64,000 nt of DNA. Origin: Ahaetulla prasina (taxonomy: Eukaryota > Chordata > Lepidosauria > Squamata > Colubridae). Below the pieces are notes generated by a model that did not search any database, was not told where the DNA came from, and saw nothing but the letters and a program-made list of their open reading frames with translations. Location of the stretch: NCBI RefSeq assembly GCF_028640845.1, contig NC_080546.1:33607020-33671019 (forward strand). Direction: 5' to 3'. The translations under genes were made by a program, and so were the position numbers. Below, piece after piece: positions 33,833-46,134 of this stretch. Each line of letters begins with the position of its first letter. The stretch's first letter is position 1.

Positions 33833-34858
33833 CTCAAGTAATTGTGTTCCTTTGCTGACGATGTCAAACTACTTTAACATCACCGACAATACATCTACCA
33901 TTCAAAAAAACCTTGATCATCTAACCGCTTGGTCTAAAACTTGGCAACTCCAAATTTCAACCAGCAAATGCTCAGTCTTACATATTGGAAAAAAGAACCC
34001 AAACACTAAGTACATACTTGATGGACATTACCTTGCAGATGACCCCCACCCTGTTAAAGACCTTGGAGTTTTCATATCAAACAATCTAAGTGCCAAAGCC
34101 CACTGCAACTACATAGCAAAAAAGGCTCTAAGAGTTGTAAACCTAATCTTGCGTAGCTTCTTTTCCAAAAACACTACACTACTAACCAGAGCATATAAAA
34201 CTTTTGCTAGATCAATTCTAGAATACAGCTCGCCTGTCTGGAACCCTCACCACATTTCTGACATCAATACAATTGAGCGTGTCCAGAAATATTTTACAAG
34301 AAGAGTTCTTCATTCCTCTGAAAACAACAAAATACCTTATCCCACCAGACTTGAAATCCTAGGCTTAGAAACCTTGGAACTCCGTCGCCTTCGACAAGAC
34401 CTAAGTTTAACTCATAGAATCATCTATTGTAATGTCTTTCCTGTTAAAGACTACTTCAGTTTCAATTGCAATAATACAAGAGCAACCAATAGATTTAAAC
34501 TTAATGTTAACCGCTTCAATCTTGATTGCAGAAAATATGATTTTTGTAACAGAGTTGTTAACGCTTGGAACATACTGCCTGACTCTGTGGTCTCTTCTCA
34601 AACTCCCAAAAGCTTTAACCAAAAACTATCTACTATTGACCTCACCCCATTCCTAAGAGGACTATAAGGGGTATGCATAAGAACACAAACGTGCCTACTG
34701 TTCCTGTCCTATTGTTTGCTTGTTTTTTTCTTCTTATATATATATATGCTTATACTTCCTTATATTACCTCATATATATGTTTATATATTATATAATCTT
34801 TTTATGTGATGCTTATATATATTGTTGTGACAAAATAAATAAATAAATAAAAAATAAA
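33833..34858 (+). mobile_element. L3/CR1-type LINE 3' kilobase (forward arm)
   Basis: Starts within the RT core (TTTGCTGACGATGTC is the catalytic double Asp), then the C-terminal coding part, the normal stop after PFLRGL, the 3' UTR with ATATATATGCTTATAC, and the terminus TTGTTGTGACAAAATAAATAAATAA. This copy best shows the 3' end of the family. Confidence 0.92.
33852..34667 (+). pseudogene. L3/CR1-type LINE ORF2 C-terminal fragment (271 codons)
   Basis: Thumb and C-terminal domain of a non-LTR retrotransposon polyprotein: WQLQISTSKCSVLHIGKKN (about residues 31-49), HPVKDLGVFISNNLSAKAHC (about 71-90 in blocks), ILEYSSPVWNPHHISDINTI and, at the end, the TAA stop after LTPFLRGL. Upstream of the ATG the YxDD-type box survives in another frame because of a small frameshift near 33855. 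Nearly gap-free against the two longer copies at 9065-10396 and 12529-13953. Not functional: no endonuclease, no RT core. Confidence 0.88.
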
Positions 34859-34859
34859 T

Positions 34860-35150
34860 TATGACCGACCACAGGGATGCTACAGCACCTCCCATCCCTC
34901 TTACCCCATCCCACCCTGACAGGATCCTACAGCACTTGGGCCTACTCCCCATTCCTCCTGGAAGCAGCCACAACAATCCCTTGTGGAAATGGTGGTTGCT
35001 TTCAGAGCTTTCTGCCCCAATCAGCTGGCCACTGGAAGGCTGCAAAACTCTCCTAGTTGGCTGTTATAGGCTTGGGAACCCAGCCCCTCCATGCAAAGGC
35101 GGCAGCTTCAGGTCAAGCTTCCCAAAACCTTTCCCTTGCTTTTTTTTTTA
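34860..35150. other. possible right part of split MITE, then unannotated GC-rich spacer
   Basis: 34860-34890 may continue the CAGGTAGTC-family element. The remaining 260 bp are richer in G+C than the neighbourhood (CCCATCCC, GGAAGGCTGC) and show no feature I recognise. Confidence 0.4.
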
Positions 35151-35407
35151 AATTTACATTTATATCCCGCCCTTCTTCGAAGACTCAGGGCGGCTTACAT
35201 TGTGTAAGGCAATAGTCTCATTCTATTTGTATATTTATACAAAGTCAACTTATTGCCCCCCCAACAATCTGGGTCCTTATTTTACCTACCTTATAAAGGA
35301 TGGAAGGCTGAGTCAACCTTGGGTCTAGTGGGACTAGAACCTGCAGTAATTGCAGGCAGCTGTGTTTAATAACAGGCTTCTTACAGCCTGAGCCACACCA
35401 CGGCCCC
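35151..35407 (-). repeat. SINE (family 1), near full length
   Basis: Reverse orientation: ATATCCCGCCCTTCTTCGAA at the 3' end, core with CCCCCCAACAATCTGGG, B box as GGACTAGAACC near 35330-35342, and head GAGCCACACCACGGCCCC. Confidence 0.9.
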
Positions 35408-37424
35408 TTAATGCTTAATGCCTCAGTCTCCCATTTCTCCCATAAAGAAAACCCCAAGAGCTGGGAGACATGGACTTGATCTTTCTTGCCTCCCAATTAG
35501 TTGCTAAAACTAAACTCCCCATCTCTGGTCTCCAATCTCTATCCTTTTAAAAACTTTACCTTGACTCCAGGTTGAAAAGTAGAGGAACAGAAGTAAGCAA
35601 GCAAGGACAATGTTACTGCAGCTTTTTTGCCTTGAGGAACTGACTAAAAGAAAATCCAACTCTAAAAGTTTAGAAGAAAACATGAGCAGTAAAATGGCAA
35701 ATGCTGGGTTTTTGCAAAATTGTTCAGCTGTTTTTGTGACTGCCTGAAAATCCCAGCTAGGACTGTCAGGTGAACAGCTAAAAACTTTGTAAAGGACCCT
35801 GCCATTATGCTGTTCATGTTCTCTATCCAGCTAAACTTTTAGAGATTATTTTTTTGGCTTGCTTTCCTTTCCTTTCTTGCTTGTTTCTGTTCCTCCTTCC
35901 TCCTTCTTCTAAACTGGCTCCCCACAGATATCCCAGAATATATGGGAAAATATCCTCCTAATATACATTTCAAAAGGGCCATTAGTGTAATTCAGCCTTT
36001 GAGATAGAAACCCATTTTAATCTTTCAGTGCTTTGCTTATCCCTTATACTGAAAAGACATGTAAATAATTTTGGCAGTTTTGAAAAGATAGTCTCTTCTA
36101 AAATTGCCTCTTGCAGAATTCTGTCCTTCTTCTGAGATATCCCTTGAACTATTTATATTCTCCTGTGCAGATGGTATCCATGTTTTGAGATATTCCTTGA
36201 ACTGTTTGCTTCTCTGTGCAGATGTATTTCTATTTTTTTCCCAGATACCATCTTCCAATATTCTTGTCACTTGCCCATTGTTTAGTTTCTCACAAAAGCT
36301 GTTATTTTTCTTCTATAAAGGATTCAAGCAATCTTAAAAACAAAACAATAATATTCTTTAAAGATATTTTTAGGATAAGATTCATGAAGTATGCTAAAAA
36401 ACTCCTGAGGCTGTTTTTATACGGACCTATTCAACATTTACCTCCATAGATGAAGAAACATAGCTCAGGTGTAATACTGGATACCAGTAGCAATGATGAA
36501 TGCTTATAAAAAAAGAAGAAATGGAAACAAAACTGAAAGCTGATTTCATTAATTTGCATTTATGGGGACAAACTATTAAACTTGATCTTTTTATATGCAG
36601 GTTTGCTGGATTTCTCACAGTAGTCTACCCTTATTTCTGTAACCAATATTAAAGTTATAAGAAGCAAGGAAATTGTCAAGAGGAATATGTGTTCTTTTCT
36701 AAAATAAATGCAATATGGTGTCAGTTAGAAAAAAATGTATTTTTGCCAATAGGGAGAAAGAAGCAGATTACTCCAAATGTTATATGTAGGTACCTTTTGG
36801 TTACAATCCTTGACATGGGAGCATGACTTCTTTTGAAGTTAGTCTGCTTCCTTCCTAATAGATAAGACAGAACTTTGAATTGATCAAAATAATTAGTCAT
36901 GACTCATACTGCACTGATTTTCTATATTCCAGGTATAAACCAAGACATCCATTTGATTAATAATGTAAATGCAAGTGTGACAAAAATATTGTCATATAAC
37001 ATAAAATTTATCCTTGAAGGATTTTCTAAAAAGTACTGCTTACTGGAAATATTATACTAAAAGACTAAAATGCATGCTATAATCAAAATATAAGATACTA
37101 CTTTTCGAAAGAATCTTCAAATATTTATTATAATATTTGCGATATTAATGGACAAGTCAAATTAAATGTTTAGGGAAGATTTTTATGTCATAGCATAGTA
37201 ATTTTGATGTCTATATAGTTTCATTAATCTCATATCAGTGAAAATACAAAATATACACATTTCCAGATTGTAAATAGCTTAGCTATAGCTTCTTAGCTAT
37301 AGAAGCAGGTTCTTCTATCTGGATTTCATTTGCTACATTGGGAGCCACATAAATTATGTAATATGTTCAATGTATGGTGCCCAGAATTAGAAATAATAGC
37401 CATGTATACAAGTATTAACATATA
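35408..37424. other. no recognisable gene or repeat
   Basis: AT-rich. Two related phrases, ATCCCTTGAACTATTTATATTCTCC and ATTCCTTGAACTGTTTGCTTCTC-like, recur within about 60 bp (36137-36215), a small local duplication. No gene is supported. Confidence 0.4.
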
Positions 37425-37645
37425 GCATTAGCAATAGCACTTAGATGTATATATTGCTCCATAGTGCTTTACATCACTCTGAACAGTCTACAGAGTCAAC
37501 ATATTTGCCCCCAACAATCTAAGTCTTGATTTTACCGATCTCCGAAGGATGAAAGGCTGAGTCAGTTAGGATCGAATTCCTGGCTATGGGCAAAGTTAAG
37601 TTGCAATATTGCATTCTGACCACTGCATCACCATGACTCCTGCAT
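37425..37645 (-). repeat. SINE (family 2)
   Basis: Reverse orientation of the SINE at 201-465: AGCAATAGCACTTAGATG, CAACAATCTAAGTC, GGATGAAAGGCTGAGTCAG and a head with GGATCGAATTCC (B box). Older, with several substitutions. Confidence 0.8.
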
Positions 37646-37762
37646 GTTTAGTGCATAATACATTATTAAGCATCTTAGATAGCCATCTTTATTTGTGTTT
37701 GTCACGTATGTATATCCCACCTAAGTCCCCAAGGAACTCTACTAAAAAAGTATTGTATAAAA

Positions 37763-37861
37763 CAGGGGTGTCCAAACTTGGCAACTTAAAGACTTGTGGA
37801 CTTCAACTCTCTGAATTCTTCAGCCACCAAAGCTTAAAGTTGCCAAATTTGGACACCCCTG
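37763..37861. mobile_element. hAT-type MITE (CAGGGGTGTCC family)
   Basis: 99 bp from CAGGGGTGTCCAAACTTGG to AATTTGGACACCCCTG. Flanks GTATAAAA (37755-37762) and GAATAAAA (37862-37869) differ at one base. Almost wholly palindromic, so the transcript would fold. Confidence 0.9.
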
Positions 37862-37869
37862 GAATAAAA

Positions 37870-38429
37870 GAATAGAACAATGCAATTCATAACAATATTA
37901 AGATTAAGAAAGAAAATAAAAAAAGAAGTGGTTTGTGGTTTGGCCCCAGAGCATCTATCAACTTGTAAATACCTGAATAAAGAAGTTGATATTGAGTTGT
38001 TTTAAAAAGATCAAATGTGGTGGCTAAGTGAATTTCTTTTTTTGGGTGGGGAATCTATATCCAGGTTGCTACCCTCAAGAATGCCCTATTGTCACCATCT
38101 ACTCAGTATAAGGAAATAAATTCCTTCTTATTCTTGGTTACAGTTGAGTGCAAACTGATCTTAATAAATACTATATTTATATTCACCCTTTGTGTTTTTG
38201 CCTTCTCATATATAGATGACATATGATATCAGAAATGAATTCCTGTGTTGCAATTATGACATGCTAGAAGTTCAAGTTTGGCAAAAGAGCATATTTTAAT
38301 AGCTTGCCAAAATAACAAAATGTGAATATTGCAGCACAAGCCACAGAGAGTCAGTGTAAGGTTAGAAGGCCAACTGGAGCATTACTGAGCAGCTTTTAGA
38401 GAATAGCACCTTGTTTGGTAACAACCTCG

Positions 38430-38430
<1 letters not shown>
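37870..38430. other. unannotated
   Basis: AT-rich spacer without supported features. Confidence 0.45.

Positions 38431-38497
<67 letters not shown>
38431..38497. repeat. (CTTT)n microsatellite
   Basis: About 16 uninterrupted CTTT units ending in a T run. Same motif as the first block at 24973-25049. Confidence 0.95.
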
Positions 38498-40239
38498 TTT
38501 TAAAAAAGATGCATTGACGGTACTATGAGAACTGAAGTTTACTGCAACACATTTCCAACAAAGATTTCTATTGTAACTGAGGGTAACTGAAAGATGAGGA
38601 CGAGTGGGGAATAGTGCGCTTTCTCACACAGAACAGAGCAGATACCCTTGATGTGTATGATACATTTACATTCATGAAAGAAAGAAAAATACTTCAAAGG
38701 CTATTGCAGAAATTTAAGACAGAAATGTGTCCCATGAAAATAATACACAAAAGATTTTTCTTCAGATTGTGCCTTCAAAACAAGTATGAAACAACTGAAA
38801 AGTATTTGAAACTAAAGAGTAAGCCTTCTGACTGCATATGTTGACCAAATCTTTGATCAAGAATCAAATTATATGGAGCAAAAGGAGTGTAAAAATGCTT
38901 ACTTAGAGGGATGAACCTGTCTCCAGAAAACACAGTTACAACTGAAGAATTATGGGACACCATGATGATATTTCTCTCTCTGGTATTGTGCATCAGCTAT
39001 CATAAAATCTTGTGAGGAAGCAATAGAACAGAAATATGGTTTTGACCCTTACAAGGAACCAGCAGCAGACAAAATAGTGAAATAGGAAACAGGACAATGT
39101 ATATGCAAATACTGCAACGAATAATGTAAGAATAGAAGCTATAAAGCTATAAACTATACCTAAGTTATATATTTAAATGTCACAAGTGTTAAAAATATAA
39201 TCCCATGGATGAAACATGGAAATTATATTAAAAAACTCTCCATAAATATCCATCAGTACCAAAGGAGTATGAATATAATGAATATCATTTCTTTACAGGC
39301 TCATTTCCTTTGAATAGGGCAAGATATCAGGAGGCTGGGTGAAACAATATCTGCTAGGAGATTGTCCACTGCTTCTATAATTGATACTGGTGTGAAGGTC
39401 AGCTGAATGCCTGCAAGTGACAATAACAGATTGAAGACCAAGCTATGTCTGTATCAGTAACCATGCAGGGTAGGTGACAGTGAATTCACTGATACAAGAT
39501 TATTGGTAATGTCAACTTTGTGGATAAACCTTGTTGGCCATCCAAAATATGTGAAAAACAATAAATAGTTGAGTATGTTTACTCAGTCAACCAGGAACAG
39601 AAAAAAATATATCCTGGTATTCTCCATAACAATGGGTATCTTCATCACATTGCGCTCAGTAAAATTCACAACTGGTGCTATATAGTATTAGAAAGGTGTC
39701 AGTAGCACTAAAAACAAATTTGAAAGAAGAACAAAATGGAATGGACACCTTATCCATTTTGGATACCTGTGCTTGGTTATGTTCTTCTGAGGTGTTTCAT
39801 TGTACTATACAACAACAGGCAGAAATCATGATATGGTGTCATGATTTACATTACATTACCTCACATTATATTTTAGCTATTTAGATCTTAGAAATAGCCA
39901 GGTCTTCAATATTAAATTGAACAAAAGTGAATGTTTTTAAAAAAGTTTAATAAACAGACTATCTGGCAGAAATAGTACTGAAATATGTCATTGAATCAGA
40001 ACAACTAAAAAAAGACAACTGAAAATATGCCAAAATTGACATGCCACACACTAAATTTTATCCCAAAATTCATTCCCAGTCTAACTGCCCACAGACATTA
40101 ATATGAAATCATTACCTCTCAAAGAAAAGTCTGTCACTAAACTTCGGCACATGACAAAGATGTAAACTGCATAAAGAATTGTCTAAGTACAATATCTGTT
40201 CTGCAATCTTAGGATCCATCTAAAAGAAGCAAGTGCCGA
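38498..40239. other. no recognisable gene; weak frames only
   Basis: A 76-codon + frame (38614-38844) and a 69-codon + frame (39675-39884) have no domain I can name. Higher-order repeats are not evident. Confidence 0.4.
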
Positions 40240-40500
40240 CTGATGCCTCCAAGGACAGCTTGGATACTATTTTATTCCATGTCTTCTGGGTAAAATTCAA
40301 AGTACTGCTTATTACCTATGAAACCCTTCTCTTTATTTCCGTCTGTTTGGTATGATTGGGCAGAGTAGGTACCTTCCAGATCCTTTCAAATAAATCTTGT
40401 CATCTTGAACTGAAGAAGTGTGTCTTCTCTGTAATGGCCCCTGCCCCCTGGAACACCTCTCCTGAGATAAGACATAAATTTCTTAAGAGTTGACTCTGTT
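40240..40500 (+). repeat. old L2-like LINE coding relic
   Basis: In broken frames the + strand gives VKFKVLLITYE and FSVMAPAPWN, which correspond to the FRVRFKVLV and FSVGAPTLWNELP motifs of the L2 C-terminal region. Many stops and shifts. An old copy, much more diverged than the L2 at 46934. Confidence 0.55.
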
Positions 40501-41072
40501 CTTAGAGTCAGGGTTAGGGTATTTGTAGAGCCCCTGTTAATTTTTTTACACTGAATGTTATTTATATGGTTTTGTTCGTGCTGTCATGTTTCAAAGTAAG
40601 CATTCTTTTAAGTACTGTAAACTACTGGAGTAGTTTTGGAAATGCGTGGCCAATCAACAAATACAACAAATGCATCAAGTGTTCTGATAATAACTAAACA
40701 AATGCGTGGCCACACAGAAAAAGAGAAAATTGGATTGCTATTTGGATACAATTTCCCTAACTCTACCCATGGAACGGGAAGCAATTGTATGTTCCTTGCA
40801 ATATATTCACTTTCTTTTGTTCCAGTTCAGTTTTAGATCCAGAGTGATCTTAATAAACAAGGTCACTTCAACTCTTGTGTCACTGTCTTCTCACACATGA
40901 AGGACAAAGCTACTAATCATCAGTGGAATATATATCGTCTAATAAATATGTTTCTCATCAGCATGACATGGCATGGATTGGATGCCGATCTTGTGATGCA
41001 GGTGTAAATGTGGAATAGCATTCATTCTCAGGAGCAATATCTCATGTAATCAATCAGTCAATCAATCCAGAT
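40501..41072. other. unannotated
   Basis: Two short similar phrases with AATGCGTGGCCA occur at about 40641 and 40702. No gene or element is supported. Confidence 0.4.
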
Positions 41073-41207
41073 CAGGGGTCTCCAACCTTGGCAACTTTAA
41101 GACTTGTGGACTTCAACTCCCAGAATTCCTCAGCCAGCTTTGCTGGCTGAGGGATTCTGGGAATTGAAGTCCGCAAGTCTTAAAATTGCCAAGGTTGGAC
41201 ACCCCTG
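41073..41207. mobile_element. hAT-type MITE (CAGGGGTGTCC family), palindromic
   Basis: 135 bp from CAGGGGTCTCCAACCTTGGC to GCCAAGGTTGGACACCCCTG. The arms continue inward (ACTTGTGGACTTCAA / TTGAAGTCCGCAAGT, CCCAGAATTCC / GGATTCTGGG) around a GCCAGC..GCTGGC centre, so it can form one long hairpin. Flanks ATCCAGAT and ATTCAGAT differ at one base. Confidence 0.93.
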
Positions 41208-41431
41208 ATTCAGATTGATCTGTTGAAAGAGGCTAGAGGTCCAGCTAATTCAGCATTTCAAGGGTGGCCATATTTTTTGGAAGATATACCAGCATTTGCC
41301 CTATATTTATATAATTAGCTGTAAAGCTTTCATACGGACCCTTTTCTTTGCTTTTATAAATCTAGCAAATCAAGTCTTTACATTGTATTCCCACAAAGCA
41401 ATTGACCCATATTTCTAGAAAATTTTAAATA

Positions 41432-41798
41432 CCGTATATACTCGAGTATAAGCCGAGTTTTTCAGCACGTTTTTTGTGCTGAAAAACGTCCCCTCGGCTT
41501 ATACTCGAGTATCTCTGCTACACTTTCTCAGTTTTTTTTCTTCTTTTTTTCACATTATACCGGATGGCGCAAACTTGGCGGGCTTTTGCATTAGCGCGGG
41601 GAAGCCCTGCCGGTGCAGTGAGAGGCGGGCGGGAGCCGCCAGCCTTCTCGGCTGAGGGAGGGAGGGTTTCCCCGACTGGTAGCTGCCTCATTTCCCACCC
41701 TCGGCTTATACTCGAGTCCCCAGTTTACCCCAGTTTTTTGGGGTAAAATTGGGGACCTCGGCTTATACTCGGATCGGCTTATATTCGAGTATATACGG
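41432..41798. mobile_element. MITE with TA duplication and repeated TCGGCTTATACTCG motif
   Basis: 367 bp between CCGTATATACTCGAGTATAA and its inverted partner ending CGAGTATATACGG. TA flanks both ends (41430-41431, 41799-41800), as for Tc1/mariner-type elements, though the family is not certain. CGGCTTATACTCG recurs about three times near the right side and once inverted at the left. A GC-rich island (41565-41700) lies in the middle. A 60-codon frame there has no domain. Confidence 0.8.
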
Positions 41799-41800
41799 TA

Positions 41801-43120
41801 GATTCAAAAAGCAGATTTCAGTAATTTCAATTCCATATGACAAAATAAGGTGAACCTGTACAAATAATGTTGAACGTTTCAATTTTGACTTCTATTTTTA
41901 TACAGTACTCATAAGGTTAAAATCTGTTGTCCAAAACCTTGTACGGAGACTTTTCTTCTGATTCCTGAACGGGTGTTTCTCCAAGTTCCATACTACCCTG
42001 AAGCATCTATTTTACGTTCACACTAGGGATTATATTTCGGATTCATTTTCACTTTGTATTTAGTATACAGTGCATAAATTGTACTTTGTGGACTTAACCA
42101 GTGAAACTAAATTAAACTAGTTGTAACTATTTTTAACTAAATTAGCATTTACAAAATGGGTATCTTTTACATTGGCTCTCTAGCCAGCAATGATATTAAT
42201 TAATAAATAATATTTATGCAACTACAGATATGACTGTAGTGAATGTCTTGCTCTCTGTTTATTAGGGTATTTTAATATTAGAGTTGATTTTCCTCTCCTA
42301 ACCTCTGCTAAACTCCTCTTCAGTGCACATGGAAAAATGCACTGTCTGCACTGAGAAATGCCTAAGAACTGGTCTTGCATGAAACTGCCATCCTCAAAGT
42401 CAACTTGTGCTATTTTGGGTTCCTTCACAGGTAAGCAGGCAGGCAGCAAATTGGTACAGTGCGCTGATAACTGACCTGAGTCAAATAGTCCGTTCTTTGT
42501 TCTGTCCTAGTTATGATGCTGGTTTCTATTTATTTCATGCCCTGTTTATTATACTATATAATGCATGTGCATCCAGATATACATAGAGCCTGCTATACAT
42601 TTCCTCATGTTTTTTGTTTACTGAGTGTAGCAACTTGCTTGTAATTTTAATACAAATGTGACCTAAATATGAGGAGATCAGAAGCACAAAATCAGTTCTA
42701 TTCTTTGGCTTATTGGTTTCGTAACAAACAGAAAAATGTTATGGTTTAGAAGGAATTTTTTTTTTGCATTATTCATTTGTAGTAGTCAAGAAGTGGGAAT
42801 AATAAGTGCTAGTCTAATTCTCTATAGGTTTATTGAGAAGGAAGTCATAAAATGTTATTTAAGGCAGTTTAAAGACGTTCAATCATCTGTATTTTTATAA
42901 CACTACTCTGTTTTTTTCAGCAAGTTCAAAAAAGAAAAACAGGACTGGCATTGCAGTAGAAGCCATTCACTAGTCTTTCAATTACTAAATTATGCCATAA
43001 AGTATATGCATTGCTATGTCATGTTGACTATATACTTTCACGCTAAATTCATGCCAGATGTTAACAATCTAACTTCAGAAAAGGACTATGCAGTTTTTGC
43101 CATACTTTCACAAACTATTG
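41801..43120. other. no recognisable gene or repeat
   Basis: AT-rich; the 75-codon minus frame at 42222-42449 has no known motif. Confidence 0.45.
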
Positions 43121-43852
43121 TTACATTTATTTATTTACTTACTTATTTATTTGTCAACGTACAAGGAAACAAGTAACTGTATAGACATAGACATATGAAA
43201 AAAATTGGCATAAATGAAAGGATATAAATAGGTAAAACATAGCCATAAACACATAGAATGATTATATATAAATGGGGGCAATAGGACAGGGACGGTAGGC
43301 ACGCTGGTGCACTTATGCACAGTCCCTTAGGGACCTCTTAAGAAACATGAAAGGTCCATGGTAGACAGTTTAAGGTAAAAGGTATGGGGATTAGCGAGAT
43401 TAACAACAGGATCAGGTAGAGTGTTCCAGACATTTACTACTCTATTGCAAAAGTCATATTTCCTACAATCAAGATTAGAGCGAATTACATTGAGTTTGAA
43501 TCTATTGATAGCCCTTGTGTTATTATGGTTGAAATTAAAGGTTTTTTTTGTTTTGTTTTTTTGTTTACATTTATATCCCGCCCTTCTCCGAAGACTCAGG
43601 GCGGCTTACAGTGTGTAAGGCAATAGTCTCATTCTATTTGTATATTTACAAAGTCAACTTATTGCCCCCCCAACAATCTGGGTCCTCATTTTACCTACCT
43701 TATAAAGGATGGAAGGCTGAGTCAACCTTGGGCCGGGCTTGAACCTGCAGTAATTGCAGGCTACTGTGTTCTAATAACAGGCTCTTAACAGCCTGAGCTA
43801 TTCCGGCCCAAGTACTCATTTACATGTAAAAGTCTCATGGTTTTATGAAAGA
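43121..43852 (-). mobile_element. diverged L3/CR1-type LINE 3' end with nested SINE
   Basis: 3' terminus TTTATTTATTTACTTACTTA, a 3' UTR with GGGACGGTAGGCACGCTGG near 43288 but otherwise diverged from the main family (for example AGTCCCTTAGGGACC). Homology to the coding end resumes after the SINE (43810-43852). Probably a sister subfamily. Confidence 0.75.
43546..43809 (-). repeat. SINE (family 1) inside a LINE
   Basis: ATATCCCGCCCTTCTCCGAA end, CAACTTATTGCCCCCCC core, head with CTGAGCTATTCCGGCCC. LINE sequence on the left ends TTAAAG and on the right restarts AAGTACTC, allowing a duplication of AAG. Confidence 0.88.
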
Positions 43853-44179
43853 GGAGGATATCTGGGAAATCTGGGTAGCTTGGAAAAAAGCCCTAACCTA
43901 ATTAAAATGGCAACCTTAGATCCCATCCTTGTTTAGCCAATGATATTAAGGAATGTAATGATTTGATGTAGAGGTGAAGTCTTTGTGACTTTGCTATACA
44001 CCTGCATGACTCGTTTTGTTTATGTTCCTCTAACTGTAGCACAAACATATCCTGCTAACCATTTTTTGAAGACATGTCTTTATGACATAACCTTGGTCTT
44101 ATTCCCAACTCATTACAGGAGCAGCCTAAATTTGTCCTTATATGTTCAGTTTTAAAGTAGAGTCTTTTATCCTCAGCCC

Positions 44180-44600
44180 CTGGTGTGTATATGTATCACC
44201 TCTCCTGCGGGAGCTACATTGGCTGCCGATTTGCTTCCTGGTGCAATTCAAGGCACTGGTTTAAAGGCCTTCAAGGCTTGGGCCTTCATGGCTTGGGACC
44301 AGGTTATCTGAGGGACCGTTTCTTGCCGGTCACATCTACCTGACCCATCAGAGTGGGAAGGCAAAAAATGCTGTGGGTCCCAGGGAGATACACCTGGTGG
44401 GACCCAGAAGAAGGGCCTTCTACATAGTGGCTCTCTCCCTCTGGAACATCATTCCCCCAGAGATTAGAATGGCCCCCACTCTAACACTCTTCAGGAAGGC
44501 GCTAAAGACCTAGTTCTGCCAGTGGGCCTGGTGGTGGGGGGTGATTTTATTTTATTATATTTTTATTTGATTCTTTTTTATTATAGTTAATTAAATAAAT
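44180..44600 (+). repeat. L2-type LINE C-terminal relic
   Basis: GGGAGCTACATTGGCTGCC encodes the REL-HWLP motif of L2 ORF2, followed by a broken version of the FKAL...GPGYL...LWN...PRE.R sequence. Frameshifts and stops prevent a continuous frame. The 3' UTR is T-rich (TTTTATTTTATTATATTTTT). A different, older L2 subfamily than the copies at 7695 and 46934. Confidence 0.75.
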
Positions 44601-46126
44601 ACAAAAATACATGGTATCTGAACAATCTAGAATGCCTCATGCAAAACCCTGACAATTATGTTATCACTAAATTAACTTTGTTTTAAACATTGCTTCAGTC
44701 ATAATTGACTTGGATGTCTTGTAGGCCTACAATCAGCAAAAAGGATAAAACAGTATGCAACATCATAATTTCCCCAATATCTGAGGAACAATCCACAGAA
44801 ATAAGACACTGATCCACCCAGAGAGAACCAAACCATGTCCAGGCTCCTCAGATTCAAAATGCTTGCTTAAAAAAAGGCCAGGGCTTCATAGCTTTGTGCA
44901 AGGCTGGAAAAGCCAGAGATTGATTGATGCTGCTAATCTTAAGTAACTTGTATTTATTGGATATTAATTATAAATTAATTTTGCAGCTTTCAGAATGAAT
45001 AACCCTGTATCTGATCCTAGTAATTGGTGCAGTGGGAAGCCCCATTACAGTACCCTACCTAGGAGAGAAAATCTCATGATGAAATAGAAATAGTCATTGC
45101 AGAAGTACATTTGGTACCCATAAATAAGATACATCATTTATTGAAAGTTTCCACATTTAAGTGTGTCATGGGCATTTAAAAAAATGATGCAGACTTTATA
45201 TTTTAGAATGCTATATCTGATGGTAACTTATACTAGATTCAAGAAGAAATTGTGTGTATATAATAGGTATACATCATATAACATGCCAACTGGTTTTCTA
45301 TTTAGCTTTGCACCCATGAGGAAGACTTACATTAGATGGATCATAGCAATCAGATATTTGAAAATAAATTATTGTTCAAATAATTCTATAATAGTTTCAA
45401 GGGCTGAATTTTCGATGATCTGGATATGATTCTCTAGCTTTCAGAAACTTTAGAGAAACGTGTTTTGTTTTATGACTAAGGCCAACAGAAAAGCATTGGC
45501 ATACCCAAACTACAGATTTTATATTTTCAGAGCAGCTGCTCCATGACTTTTAAGCAACTGTGAAAGCACATTGTTTCAACTGTGTTTGGATCTATCTTTT
45601 CTCCTCATCCCTCTCTACCAGAATATCCTCTAAAAACATCCCTATAAATCAGAAGCAAAAAAAAAAGTAACAAAGTTAATCAATTGCAAATTTGCTTTCA
45701 ATTAGGTTTTTGTCTGTTTTTGTCTGTAAATTGAATTATTATTAGTAGAATTAGTAAGATATAATAATGCATAAGCAGTGTAACTTATGTCTTAATAAAA
45801 TATTTCATATTTCTGTGCATACATTTCATAGAAATAAAGTGCACGCTATCTCCAGGTAGTATCTGCGCACTGTTTAGTATTCTTTTGTGACTAGTGAAGC
45901 TGAAATGTCACATTATTCATTACACTACTATAGCAGAGTACTCATATGCTATTGGTTGTGGTAATATAATGTTTCAAAGAATTGAATAACTTTCTGTTGG
46001 CTGAATAGAAATCTTGTTGTTTTCTAGATTTTTAAATTATAATATCATATTTTCCCAACTTTTTTCATTGAAGCATACTATGATGTTCAGAATCATATGA
46101 TTCTTGAACACTTTGATGTTCAAGGC
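44601..46126. other. no recognisable gene or repeat
   Basis: AT-rich, no supported feature. The 88-codon + frame at 45163-45429 shows no motif. Confidence 0.45.
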
Positions 46127-46134
46127 ACTTCTAT

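Noticed and set aside
33394..34858. Classical twin-priming inversion of one LINE
   Set aside because: Both arms contain the same 3' end, whereas twin priming inverts a distinct 5' part.
40509..40522. Telomere-like GGGTTAGGG
   Set aside because: One and a half units only; expected by chance.
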